NCBI GenBank assembly: GCA_963682055.1 | Contig: OY821749.1 | Span: 4,576,336 to 4,640,335, forward strand | DNA length: 64,000 bases | Origin: Primula veris | Lineage: Eukaryota; Streptophyta; Magnoliopsida; Ericales; Primulaceae | Direction of reading: 5' to 3' | Shown: one piece after another, positions 24,101 to 36,264 of the stretch | Position numbering within the stretch: position 1 is the stretch's first letter | How the letters are laid out: every line of letters begins with the position of its first letter | Translations under genes and position numbers: made by a program | The notes under the pieces: model-generated | The model's database searches: none | What the model was told of the DNA's origin: nothing | What the model saw: only the letters and a program-made list of their open reading frames with translations

Positions 24101-27100
24101 GAAACTTAGAACCTAGAAAAATTAAGAAATACCAAGATGGTACAAACCTGAAATCTTTTCAATGCAATTGTAAGAATGTTTGGAGCTCTTCTAATCATGA
24201 GACGTTTCCACGCCACGACGTAGTCATTACATCTGCTTAATCAGAAAAATAGAACATTTTATGAACTTCAATGAACAAAAATCAAGAAATTATCAGTGTC
24301 TCAGCAATCCAATTTTCCCTGCAAGATGATAAAAATTGGCCTTACAAAGAGTTGCTTTCAAAAAGGTACTTGATCAAAGTAGACAATCTAAACCTTCACT
24401 TGTTTTAAAATGGAGTACTATACTGATTGAACCCATATTTCGATGCAGAAAGCTACAAAGATTTGTTTATACAGTAGAAAAGTGTCTGCTTACTCATTCA
24501 GGATCTGATCGATCGAACAAAGACCTTCTCTTGTTACAATCGGTAGTTAAGTGACAGAGCAAGACCCATTTATTAGGCAGCACACACTACCCCAATAAAC
24601 CACTAACTGTTATATAGTTTTATTATATATCATGAGCTGTTCCTTCTCTAACTTTCCCTTGTTATTTATTAACACACTGATCATGACCCATATCACAGAA
24701 AGCAAACGCAGTTTAAAATTCACAAGCTTCTAACAACTTTAGCTGGGATATGTTCTTCTCTTTTCCATAATCTTAAGTCTATTTCTCAATATATTCTGCC
24801 GTTCTGTTTTGTACTTCTCTAAGATGATCCACCAACACTTTTTCCCTTAGTAGAGATTTTCTCGTCACAATAATTTTTGAAACACACAAAAAAATGTAAG
24901 TTTTGGATCCTATTCATCAACCTTATAATGTTTTTTTATCCAAACAGACACTAGACTGGAACTGAAATAAGTATAAGGGTTAATTATGGTTAGGTGACCT
25001 GACTTTTGGCCAATTTTAAGATTGGTGACCCAACTTTTAAAATTCTGTTTTAGGGACCTAAATTTATAGTTTGGTTTGTTTTAGTGACCTGCCGTTACAT
25101 TTTTTGGATGGAAACCGTTTTGAAGTTTCAATTTGGTCCGTATAGTTTAAAACTTTACGATAAACGCTTAAAAATTGTAGAAATTACACACTTATATAAA
25201 CACACTTAAATTACAAACTTATATAAAATATGTGTTGAAGTAGGTTGCACAATTAGGAAATAAAATGAATAGAAGTATCGAACACCATATGAATTGTATT
25301 AGTTGGGATGATATACATACATCTTTACAAAGCTAATGAATTGAAAGAATAGTTACTAACAATTCAATTTTAATAATTTATCATTTTTTTATTTCTTCAC
25401 GTATAATTAAATATATAGAATAATGTCAAAACTTGTTAATATCATCCTACATAAATAAATTTGGATCTAATAAACCCAATTTTGTATGGGTTAGAATCTA
25501 ATTAGACTTTATTTTATTTTAGCATAAGACTAATCAATAAAAAAATTCATACCTCTTTAATAAGTTTAATAATGAACTTACATAGCAAAAAAAAAAAGAA
25601 CGACTTAGCTTATATTTATTAGTTTGTAGCATGTTGTTTGATAATTTTATATCATTTTTAAATTTGCATTTATAAAACTTACTTATTTTTTTCAATTTAC
25701 ATATGAAAATGTAACTTCCAATTGATAGTTTTATAAGCTTTCATATAAGTGTTTTTATATGTATAATTTGTACAATTTTTAAGCGTTTATCGTAAAGTTT
25801 TAAACTATACGAACCAAATTGAAACTTCAAAATGGTTTCCATCGAAAAAGTGTAACAACAGGTCACTAAAACAAACCAAACTATAAATTTAGGTCACTAA
25901 AACGGAACTGTTAAAAGTTGGGTCACCAATCCTAAAATTGGCCAAAACACAGGTCATCAAACCATAATTAACCCTAAGTATAATACTGAAACTTGAACAA
26001 TAAGCGGACCGAGGCATACACTAAGAAAACAAAGAAATACAGTGACCAACAGCAAACTGATTTAGCAAAACATTTTTTTGAACAAGAAAGCACAACCACG
26101 TGTCTGTATTCTAAACCAGTAATTTGAATTAGCACTATCTATGAAATTTCAACATAATCTCATGCATGCAGAAGCTTGCTAGAAACATAGCATGGTTGAA
26201 GAGGCCAAACTTCATATGACAATAAATTTGTAATAACTAATTTTATTGAGGATTTTGGTAGATTAGATTAGTAGTACTAGGTAAAAAAGACGCAAGTAGA
26301 AAGGTTATAAAGAGCCTATCCACAGATTGAGACTTCAAAATATATGCCTTCTTTAAATCATTTCTCAAATTAGGAAAAAAAAAAAAAGCTTTCTTTTCTT
26401 TTCTACAATAAGTGTTCAAATTATTATATATCAGTTGATACGCTTCAAGCAAGGAAAACTATTAGAAGACAACTACAGAAGACTCTAAGATCCAAAAATT
26501 CAAGTCCACTTCGTACAACCAACAAGGAATAGGTAAAAACTATTCCATACACTTCTCCCTCTGTGCTGCACCTGGACTTGCGGATTAAAACGTGCTAATA
26601 AAACTCTCAAGCTTGTATTAGATGTGGCATCCCCTTCATTATACATGTAATAACTTGTAGCGAATTTGAATTTTCTTATGCACAATATGCAACTTGGTGT
26701 TAGATGCCTTGTGTTAGTTTATTCCAGATTTGATCGAAATCAGATTTTAGTTCAAGTCATTTCTGTCTATTAACATTTCTTCTATTTGTTTTATCTGCCT
26801 ATTTTGAGCATGATCAAACCTAACTCAATTTCTCTAGCTGCAGCAAAGTTCTGGACACTATCTCTCTTGATGAGCTTAAGTCTAATGAATTTAAAGTTTA
26901 CTTGACGTCACCACTAAAAGAGAAAACTAAACAAATAAGTGTTCAACTTATTTCCCCTGTTAGATTAATATACAAGAAAAATGAATACACAAAGAGCACC
27001 CTTACCCATCACATTTATAGAGGTTATCCCCATGAAGCTGCTCTCTGGCTGTGAACAGGTCCAAACATTCCTCCAAAGAAGTGGCATCCCCATTGATTTC

Positions 27101-30100
27101 AACAGTTAGGTCCATCACATTTTCACACTGGTTTGAGACGTTACGGCAAATTGAACAAACTACCTAAGTTAAAAAGTAAAAAGTAAATCAATACTCTGAC
27201 CAACATAAATTGTGGAGTATGTTAATACAAATAACTCGGGATCAGATGAGTTTAGATTGACTCAAATATCACTCTTTTCTCGGGAACTTATCCACTTCAG
27301 GGAGAAAGTGCTTGTGTCTAATTACAAGCTTCATATATCTAACCAACACACCTACGAAACCTCATAATGGGAGTGAGGAAGTCTGGAAGAATCTAGAGTG
27401 GACCGTCTTCCGCATTATATTTTTTAATATATTGTCAATAATTATTTAAGATGTTAACTAACCGTTCTGGTAGCTTATGAGAATCAAGATTATATTGTAG
27501 TTTTTACCACACCTCAAACTGGTATGTTAGAATTGAGTTGTGACCACACAACAGGTTAACCTCATCAGGTTTGTGTTAAGGCCCATGCTTCTATTTTGGA
27601 TATGTACTAATCCTGAATAGTTACTCGAAATAACAAAGTTTAACATGGATTTGATTTTATAAGTGTTGCACATTATCAATAAATGGAAGAAAATTGCAAA
27701 CTACCCATAGTTACATAAAATTGAAGGGATAATCTTCTTAAATAATAAATAAATATTACAAGTTTCTTCACCCAAACTTGTGCAAGACATAGATATAAAG
27801 CTTAGTGTTATTACACATTTTAGCATAAATTTCTTCAATCCGTGCAACAGATTAGTACAATATAAATCCTGTGTACTACCTGAAAGAACTCTTGATAAGA
27901 ATGTAATAGAATTTCGTTGCTACAAAACTTGGAATTTGCAACAAAAAATTCACACGTGGAATTTAAAACGAAACACGGTCAGAAAGCTACCTGAGATTGG
28001 AGATGGCCTCCAAATATGTGTTGGATAAGCGTGGTTTCTTGAGTGCTAGGATCAAGCACTTCCTCACCTCCAAATTCATCTAAAAACACTGATTGCATGG
28101 TATCAATAGCAAACCTGAAATGAGAAAATCACGCAAATTACAAGTATTCGTTACTAAAGGGTGGTAATTTTAGGCAATTCAATCCAAAGTAGGCTGCAGA
28201 GTAGAAGAGAGTTTACCTAAAAAAAACTTAAATAAAGAAGACTACATAACCTATCAGATTTTAACAATTAGTACACCAGCAAATACGAGTTCACAAAATA
28301 AACAATAATCTACACATAAATTCAATAACTGTTGCACCAACATATCAAAATTCAAATGCAAATATCAATCATGCACAAAACCGTACAAGTAGTACACTGA
28401 TCAATCTTAATTTATGAGTGCTAGACAGTAAAAAATCTAAATTATTCGATTTCATGTACACTGGTACTTATCACATTATCGTAAACAAAAGATTAGTACA
28501 AAACTAGTGCTTTAGACTTGATTTCATGACGCCCCTGTACTAATTGTCTACTACTGTTCAAATTGGTGAATTAACTGTACATTTTAAAAATGTGGTTGGT
28601 GTTGTGTATTGATTTTTGATAACCAATAGGTTGATGTATAAAAGCAACAATTTTCCCTAAGAAAAAACTAACTTAACTAGGAAAGACATAAGTTGTAACT
28701 AAAAGAAACCTCATAAACTCATGGGCATCCTCTTGTTTCCCGTAACCAAGGTTACCACCAATATTAGGTAGCCGAGATAGAATATTTAAAGGTGAGAAAG
28801 GCTGCCGACTTGAACTAGCTCTTTCAATATGAGTTTGAAATTCACACAGAAAGCACCAGTCGTTCCTTCTGCCTGAATAAGAAACAACAAAAAAACGATA
28901 AGAATTTGCTCATCTGGAAAAACAAACTGGTCTGTATGTAACAATTTACATGATTATATATATAATAAACAATTTACATTCTTTACGGTGGCCTTTCTCG
29001 AGCAAGTAAGTGACGAGAGGCTTAGTGCACGAAAGACATTGTAGAACCACATTAGCAAAACAACTGCAGCAAAAAACCATAAAAAATAGGGGAATAATTA
29101 GTCAACGATAGTTCATACACATGCAGGCATTTGACTTTGTAGTTTAATTCGGGTCAACCCGTACTTGATGGGTCAACCCTTTTTCAATGGGTTTAAAAAA
29201 CACCTAGTAAAAAAGTAAACATATCAAACGTAATAAACTTAGGTCTGAAACATCCTTCTTCAATCGACAAACAAGAATTGAACAAGCAATAGACTAAACG
29301 TGTCAAGATTGAACAATCTATGTTCAATCCAATGCTAGAATCATCAACAAGACCAAGAAAAGAGAAGGCATAGGAAAGTCACTCAAATTATCCACCTAAT
29401 TCGATCGACAAACAAGGATTGAACAAGCAATAGACTAAATGTGTCAAGATTGAACAACCTATGTTCAATTTAATGATACAAAAGAAAAGAAAAGAAAAGT
29501 CAAAAATAGCCACTCAAATTTTGTACATGGTAAAGATGCAAGTATGAGGGCGAGAGTTGGCACAACGATAAAGTTGATGTCATGTAACCTGGAGGTCACA
29601 GGTTTGAGTCGTGAAAGCAGCCTCTTGCAGAAATGCCAAAAAATGTGATGATGATTAGGCTTCAAAACTAAGATAAATCTTTTTAATTTTGATATCTTGC
29701 TGATTTTGGAGCATATTTGCATTTTGCATTTCAAACTTGTTTATGATACACATTTTAAGACAAATTTTGCTTATATTGAACTGCTCGAATGTCATTATCG
29801 TAGACTTTCTTGAATTATAACCGTATAACTATAAGCTCATAGGCTTGGAATGCTTGATTTAACATGTTAATTATATTCACAGCATGAGAATCCATGAAAT
29901 TGAAGTAAAAACCACTTAAAAGCCATTTTCCCGTCAAGGCCCAGGCGGCCAAGAGCCTAGACCCTGCCTAACGTCTTTTAAAACCTTGCCTGTTTCCGCA
30001 ATTTAGAAGCCCACAGGGAGGAAATCCTGCATTGTCCCAGTTGTAAAGTTCAACAAAGTCCTCATAGGGGAAAAGTATCTGCAAAATATTTTTTGCAAAA

Positions 30101-32047
30101 TGACTATGTTTATTCAAACGAAAATCATACAAACTATTCAAATCAAATTTTAAAGCGAAAACAGTAGCACTACCTCTTTTGGGCGTTTGCTATTACTAGA
30201 AAGTACCTCACCAGCAACAAGGGACACATTCTTCAAGCTGTTACGTCCATTTTGAACACGAGTAGACTGTTTCGAGTTACACTTTTCAGATAGTTGAAAC
30301 TCATTACATTCTGTTTTATGCCCAGAATTCCAGTGAGATCTTTGACAAGCTGTCGAGCTGGGAAAGAAGAAGCGATATTGAAAAATTAACAGATGAACTA
30401 CCAAGAAGCACCATAATCTTGATAAAATAATAGCTGTACTTGTTAACCTCTATCAGAACAAAAGCAACAGATGGCCTGCAAGCCTAAAAAATATGGAATA
30501 GTTTAACGTAGCTCAAATGTCAAATGGGCAGAATAAATAACCTTCAAATGGGCAGAATAAATGACCTTTGTATGGGCAGGATAAATAATTTAAAATGTCG
30601 GAAAATGCAATTTAGCCTCTCCGAAACAAATTCTCAACAGATGGCAAGATGGTAAGCCTCATCGGTCTTAGATGTATTCAAACATAACGACTCGTTACAG
30701 AGCATGCATGAACAACCAAAATAACTAAATAGCTTCCAATATTGTACAAACAAAGGACCTTGTTTTAGTCCCGAGACTATAAGTCCAAGAGGGACTATGA
30801 ATCCAAGGGTGCTAAGACTCGGATTATGAATCCCATTTTAATTCTATCTACTGTTTGTTTTGGTTGGATTCTTGTCGGAGTATTTGAAAATTGAGGTACA
30901 TGGTCAATACCTCCCTCCCCTAAGTACTGCAAATACCCCTTTTTAACATCATTTGATGTCCAATGTCATTTAAAGTCTCACCCCTATTTTGCAAATCAAA
31001 CATATGGACATGGAGTCCAATCCCATCTATTTCCTACCACAACCAAACGAGGCCTAAAGGTTATATCATTCATAAAAAACAACTGTATAGTGAAAGCCCG
31101 CCAAGACACTAAAAGGGACAAGTCAGGTAGGGAAAAAAGAGAAACAATTGACAGGCTGTGAAAGCAGTATCTTGAAGTTAAGTGGCTAAGAATAGTTTAA
31201 CCATTACAGTATTTCCGAAAAGCTCCCTCTATTCGCTTACAATGTGGTCGGTCGGTCGGTCCACGCAACCAAAATAACAAACAAGAAAACATGAGTGGAT
31301 AGATAAATACATTTGTTTGCGGTATAAGAGGTGGTATAATATTGTGTGTCCATCTTATATCATGTTTGTTTACACAAATTGAACTTGTTACTATAAAAGA
31401 TATAGTACTAATTCTACTACATTTTAGGCTAATAAGGGAGTATAACTAATAACACCTGGGCCTTTTTTGGTTGGGGCAATATTTAGGCAGGATAGGATTT
31501 TACATGCAGTGGGTCCCACAAATACTATGTTTGGGTGGGCAAACATAGGTGGGACAATTCGTGCAACCGGATAGCAAATATCCCAAATCGGGTCATTTGT
31601 AATACTAGGGGAGGGTGGTATTTATAGTCCCGGGACTACGTGTCATCTCACTTTCATTATCCAATCCCAATCCCTGGTGTATTCATAGTCCCGGGACTAC
31701 CAATCCCAGGTGTTAATAATACCACTAATAACAACTGTTACAAATTATACCCATTTATACTAGCAAACAAACATGATTATAAAGGAAGAGGGGGAAAGGG
31801 GTAAACGATACCAATATTTGGGTGATTTGCAAGCGGAGCATTGCTTAGTGGATGATTTTCCGCATACGACACAACAAGAAGATGAAGAGGAGCTTGTTCT
31901 GTGTTGTTGTTGTTGTTGATCATGATGATGATTGGTACCCATTAAGGTTAAGGAGTTGTTGTTGAACAAAGGTTTGATGAGAGAGAGAAACAAGAGTAGC
32001 AACAATGTTTTGCCAACCAACCACCAATCCAGATCCAACAACAACAT
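21116..32047 (-). CDS. Ubiquitin-specific protease with MYND zinc finger (UBP15-19 group)
   Basis: Cysteine protease that removes ubiquitin from proteins. Eleven exons: 32047-31812, 30357-30174, 30078-29990, 29063-28978, 28872-28710, 28114-27991, 27163-27006, 24232-24148, 23737-23525, 22924-22863, 21932-21116; phases match throughout; 738 aa. A hydrophobic N-terminal segment (about 8-28) suggests membrane anchoring. The MYND finger is complete (C59, C62, C70, C73, C79, C83, H92, C96). The USP domain starts with [17 protein letters not shown], catalytic Cys at 171. The finger pairs are C297-x2-C300 and C345-x2-C348. The His box FFGHYICY has catalytic His at 427, followed by NWYRIDD. The last exon encodes about 270 Ser/Glu-rich residues without a known domain. 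The EDAHEFMR and [14 protein letters not shown] motifs look closer to UBP15/16/17 than UBP18/19 from memory. The intron after exon 3 has a GC donor. Confidence 0.94.
24977..25974. mobile_element. Non-autonomous MULE, 998 bp
   Basis: Perfect 9-bp target duplication TAAGTATAA (24968-24976 and 25975-25983). Very long inverted repeats of about 230 bp start GGGTTAATTATGGT and include TTGGCCAATTTTA and TTTACGATAAACGC. The AT-rich centre has no coding sequence. Located in UBP intron 24233-27005. Confidence 0.88.
29259..29472. repeat. Direct repeat, two ~73-bp copies
   Basis: The stretch from ATCGACAAACAAGAATTGAA to TATGTTCAATCCAATG (from about 29259) recurs with few changes from about 29400, in UBP intron 29064-29989. 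A local duplication; no function inferred. Confidence 0.7.
29545..29640 (+). mobile_element. tRNA-derived SINE fragment (Au-SINE type)
   Basis: TTGGCACAACGATAAAGTTG, CCTGGAGGTCACAGGTTTGA and AGCAGCCTCTTGCAGAAATG follow the Au-SINE consensus as I remember it, including the Pol III B-box-like segment. The usual downstream GGTAAGGCTGCGTAC part is missing, so the copy is 3'-truncated. Antisense within UBP intron 29064-29989. Confidence 0.72.
29757..29988. mobile_element. One-ended copy of the 11066-12644 element
   Basis: The last ~230 bp align by eye with the right part of the element at 11066-12644 (TTGAACTG-TCGAATGT-ATTATC, then CTTGATTTAACATG, then GCCTAG-rich end and TTTTAAAACCTTG). The left end is missing. 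Its terminal base lies one base inside the splice junction of UBP exon 3, so the transposon end forms the start of the intron on the minus strand. Confidence 0.65.
30760..31715. repeat. Two MITE-like blocks in UBP intron 1
   Basis: Around 30760-31050 the ends GGACCTTGTTTTAGTCCC and ACCAAACGAGGCC look like the inverted ends of a Harbinger-type MITE. At about 31451-31714 the ends AACACCTGGG and CCCAGGTGTT are exact inverted repeats enclosing two copies of TAGTCCCGGGACTAC. Target duplications were not resolved, so the family assignment is tentative. Confidence 0.4.
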
Positions 32048-33000
32048 CAATACCTCTTTTTTTATCTTTTAAATTACAACAAATAACCCTGTTATACCCC
32101 CTAACTATACTTTCCCTATTTTCTACTCAATTCTTTTCATTTCTCTCTCTTACTCTCTCCACTTATCACAGCATTTCCAGCAAATTTCTCTGTAACGTCT
32201 TTTTGCTTATTTTAAATTAAATGGAACTTTTGAAGATTTTGTCGAATTAGGAATGACCGTGCACCAGTTTTTTCCCAAGCCTTCTTTTTTGTCTTTCTTA
32301 ATATTCAATGTTTTTGATGATGTGTGTGTAATATACTTTTGCACATACTTATAAAATAAAAATAGAGAATGTGTGTTTTATTTTCGTCTGACTATTGCAA
32401 ACAAATGAGTACGGAGGTATTCAATTAGGATGGACCGCAGATGGCCAGGGTCGGTCCGGTTCCTTTTTACCATCTCTCATTTTTAACACCCGAGTCGTAT
32501 AATATTTTAAGCCTATTTTTAATTCAATCATAAGTGTAAAAAAAAATTCATACCGTATACATAAAAAAAAAAAAGATGATTCTATGAAAAATTATAAAAT
32601 CTCCACAATATAATATTAAAACAAATATTGCTTTTACATGACACGACAAAATCATCAAAGAAAATGGGTTCCTCTTATGTTATTTGAAGCAATTGGTTCA
32701 AGTATTTTATCTTACTTGAGATGATTTAAAAACTCTTTTTCAATTGCTATTATAGAAAATAAAACAGTAATCGGAAATTAATCAAAAAGAACATATAACA
32801 TTTTTCGTCACATATAATGATTAATTGTTTTAACAGATAATGTAACTTTCTTAAGAGTTTTAGTGTATTTTGTAACTTTTCAAACTTTGTATGTAACATT
32901 ATTGAAACTAAAGCTTTTTTATATGTTTATCAAAGTATAATGATTCATATGTAATAAAATCAAACAATCAAATTAAAGGTGTAAAGCCTCTTTTTTTTTT
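32048..33000. other. Upstream region of the UBP gene
   Basis: No gene seen. On the minus strand the first ~130 bases before the ATG are GA-rich (CT-rich on plus, 32100-32165), as is common in plant 5' leaders. The rest is AT-rich and ends in a run of T at 32991-33000, which acts as the left target repeat of the next element. Confidence 0.5.
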
Positions 33001-33430
33001 GAGAAAATTAAGGATTGGTCCACGAAAACAAAAATATTTAAGGATTGGTCCGGCTATAAAATTCATTTAAGAATTGGTCCATTATTTATGAAACTAATTA
33101 AGGATTGGTCCAATATATATATAATACATATTCTGTTTTAATATTACAGACTCTCTCTCATATAGATATAACCGGTGAATAATTGTATAGAGAGAGAAAT
33201 GGAACAAAGAGAGAAACACTGAGGCGGCAGTGGCGATAAGTCATCCCCCCCTTCCTCCCCTCTCTCTCTAAGCCTATATACTCTGTTATAACACCCACCA
33301 TGGTTTAGATCTCCTTTTATTTTTGTTTTTTCTATCCCAGTGAGCCAGGAGTGGTATTTTTTTCCCATTCTATGCTTTATCATCTTTTTAATCATCAAAT
33401 CTGCAATTATCAGTACGAAAATAGGATCCT

Positions 33431-34643
33431 ATGACGGCTACTTCTTCAGAGGTGTTGGAAAAGGGTAAAAACCAAATTGACAACAATTCAATGGGTAAAA
33501 CCTATGCTTCGATACTCATCGGTAAAGCCTCTACTGGTAATTTTTCTATTTATTCCGAATATAGTTTAGCTTGTTTCTGCTAACGGTATTTAGGTTATAT
33601 GTGTTTTTATTTATGTATGTATCTATGTAAAATGGTTCAGACTGTTTATATGTATCTATGTATCTTTTTCAGACTGTTTTTTAATTGTTTTTATTTTTGT
33701 GAAGAGTCTAAAACAAAGGCTGGAAATATGATAATACCAAAGTCATTAGTTTTAGACTGTTACTTGTTAGTGCTTATTTTTCAGCCTGTTTTCAGAGAGC
33801 GGAGAGAGAGGAGAGAGAGAGAAAGATAAATTTTCAATTTTTATTTTTTCAGACTGTTTATTTTTCAGACTGTTTTTTAATTAATTTATTTTTCAGACTG
33901 TTTATTTTTCAGACTGTTTTTTAATTAATTTATTTTTCAGGCTGTTTTTTGGTTCAGACTGTTTTTGGTTCAGACTGTTTTTTGGTTCACTGTTTTTGGT
34001 TCAGACTGTTTTATAAATGACTTAAAATTGTTCAGACTGTTTTTAAAATGACTTAAAAATAGTTCAGACTGTTTTTAAAATAAATTAAAAAATTTCAGAC
34101 TGTTTTTGGCTTAGCAATTTTACTGTAGTGTACTTTTAGGCTTAGCTTATTTTTAGCTTAGACTTTTATAAACCACTGTGAACTTATATTTCACTAGTAG
34201 TTGTTATAGTAGTTGGACTTTAACCGATGTTTTGTACTAGTATCTACTGCTAATGTCTCGGTAGCCATCTATTACTAATCATGTAAAACTTTATTAGCTT
34301 TTGTAAGCTGCATTCTGGATGCCTTGTTTATCTAATTTTTAGTAATGTAATATGTCAATTCTCGGTGTCCATCTCTTTAAATGTTTGAGAACCTTGTTTG
34401 CTGTACACTAGAAGAATATGGGAAGAGGGTGAAAGATCAGATCATGACTTTCTTTTCCCCTGATTTTTATGACAGAATATCAAAAAATCCCATTGTTAAC
34501 GTTAATAGATTCAGTTTTTCCAGCTGAAGGAAATTGCTTTAGAGCTCCAAAAAGTTACATATTTGTCAAGTGTTTCATCATAGAACCACCGATGAAACGC
34601 ATCGCAAGCTTACGGATAATTTTTAGAGGCTTACTTCTTTCAG
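33431..34643 (+). pseudogene. Exon-like pair carried by the MULE, unidentified
   Basis: Putative exon 33431-33536 starts ATGACGGCTACTTC and ends with the donor ACTG|GTAA in phase 1. Putative exon 34476-34643 begins after GACAG and ends TTTCAG|GT. Joined, the frame stays open (91 codons: MTATSSEVLEKGK..., then YQKIPLLTLIDSVFPAEG...). A GA-rich, leader-like stretch precedes the ATG. No continuation beyond 34643 was found, so this resembles the 5' part of a gene captured by a Pack-MULE. I do not recognise the protein. Confidence 0.4.
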
Positions 34644-34905
34644 GTCCGTAGCGTAAAAGAATTTATTTTTCAGACTGTTTTCAGACTGTTTAACAGACTG
34701 TTTTTTTTACATTTTCAGACTTTTTTTTAAAAATTTTAGATTTTTATTTATTTATTTTTCAGACTGTTTTCAGACTGTTTAACAGACTTTTTTCAGACTG
34801 TTTTTTTTACGTTTTCAGACTGTTTTTTTTTTTTTTACGTTTTTGGATTTTTATTTATTTATTTTTCAGACTGTTTTTTTTTACGTTTTCAGACTGTTTT
34901 CTTTT
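33633..34905. repeat. Dispersed CAGACTGTTT repeat array
   Basis: The unit TTTTCAGACTGTTTTT recurs more than twenty times in two clusters (about 33633-34110 and 34665-34905), spaced irregularly by poly-T and TTAATTAATTTATTT. It lies wholly inside the MULE-like element, with the putative second exon between the clusters. No coding capacity. Confidence 0.8.
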
Positions 34906-35329
34906 TTTTACGTTTTTTGATTTTTGTTGATTTTAGATTTTTGTTGATTTTTTGGGATTTTTTTTGATTTTTTGGGATTTTTTAAAAAAAAAGTCGTGTT
35001 TTTTCGAGGTTTTGCCTCTTTTATTTTTTTTTGTATTTTTTCATATTTTTTTATTTTTTCATTTTTGCATTTTTATTTTCTGGAATTTTTTCATTTTTTC
35101 TGATTTTTTTACATTTTTATTGGTTAGTTAGGGGAAATGGACCAATCCTTAATTAGTTTCAGTTTTATGGACCAATCCTTAAATATTTGTGTTTTCATGG
35201 ACCAATCCAAAATTTACCCTTTTTTTTTTTGGTACATGGAAGCCTTATTCATGCATTGTATTCATTCTTCTTCCTCCATCGATATTGCCGCAATCGAGCA
35301 TGCTCATGAACTCAAACGCTTGTTTATGT

Positions 35330-36060
35330 TTAGATCATATTCAGTTAAATACGAATGATCGTTTGACGAACATGAACTGAAAGTTTGATGAGCTGAACAC
35401 GAGTTGTTCGTGAACGTCTCTTTTCATTAATTCAAAAATAACAATAATTAAAAAAGTAGTTTATTTATTTATTTTTTGAATATATTATAATTTTATCATT
35501 TATTATTAAATTGTTTACTATAATAAAGTTATCTAAAATAACTAAAACGTTGGTTAATTAATTTATTTGACATTCTAACATAATATTTTCTTAGTTTTAA
35601 GTTTATATATTCTATTAATTAATGTATAAATTCTTTTTTACATATGTATTATTAATTATTTTAACGAGTCGAGCACTTAACAATAAAATCAGTTACTGTA
35701 TTTATAGTATATGATGATATAAATTACTTTAATAAGTTTGAAATAATATAAACATATAATTAATATTATTGTAGTATAAATAAATTTATTAATTTGTAGT
35801 GATACTAGCTAATTTTTGTTACATAATTAATAAATTTAGTTTTTTTTTTATATCAAACTTTATATATAGTTCCACGAACAAGAGTTTAAACGAAACGAAC
35901 AGAGTCGTGTTCATATTCAGTTCAATTAATAGACGAACGTTATATTTTTCTTCATTAATTATCATGTTCGTTTATAAATGAACGAACATGAACCGAAATT
36001 TAGCTGAGCCGAACACGAACGATTTCACGAACAACTCATCTCATTTACATCTCTATCCTT
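35330..36060. repeat. Decayed repeat with GTTCGTGAAC-like motifs
   Basis: Both edges carry GAACACGAACGATTTCACGAAC / GAACACGAGTTGTTCGTGAAC-like sequences in opposite orientation, with an AT-rich centre. This resembles non-autonomous hAT-type plant repeats, but I could not find clean termini or a target duplication. No gene is seen in 35231-36264. Confidence 0.4.
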
Positions 36061-36264
36061 GATATACCTTTTTTTTAAACCCCCAATTAGGAATTTTCAT
36101 TTCACTTATTATATAATCAATTCCTTCTTGGGAAATTGATTTCGACCCTTTAACTAACAATATATCCATCCAATTACACTAATTGGAGTCTATTCGATTT
36201 TTCGTTTTTTTTGCCCTTAAGTTTTTTTTTTCTGGCACCGACGCCTAAGCTGGATGTCTGTTTT

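Larger units (their letters stand above)
33001..35219. mobile_element. MULE-like element with gene-derived sequence, 2.22 kb
   Basis: Left end GAGAAAATTAAGGATTGGTCC and right end GGACCAATCCAAAATTTACCC are inverted repeats in which AAGGATTGGTCC occurs four times on the left and three on the right, including the matching TTTAAGGATTGGTCC and ACTAATTAAGGATTGGTCC contexts. The flanks are runs of 10 and 11 T, which would be a 9-10 bp target duplication. No transposase was seen. Inside are a two-exon coding-like segment and a long CAGACTGTTT-rich array. Confidence 0.72.

Noticed and set aside
24232..24236. Alternative acceptor TTAAG three bases... upstream of the chosen one in UBP exon 8
   Set aside because: It would insert an Arg between Gly and Cys and break the C-x2-C zinc pair; the next AG gives KCDGCNDY as in the family.
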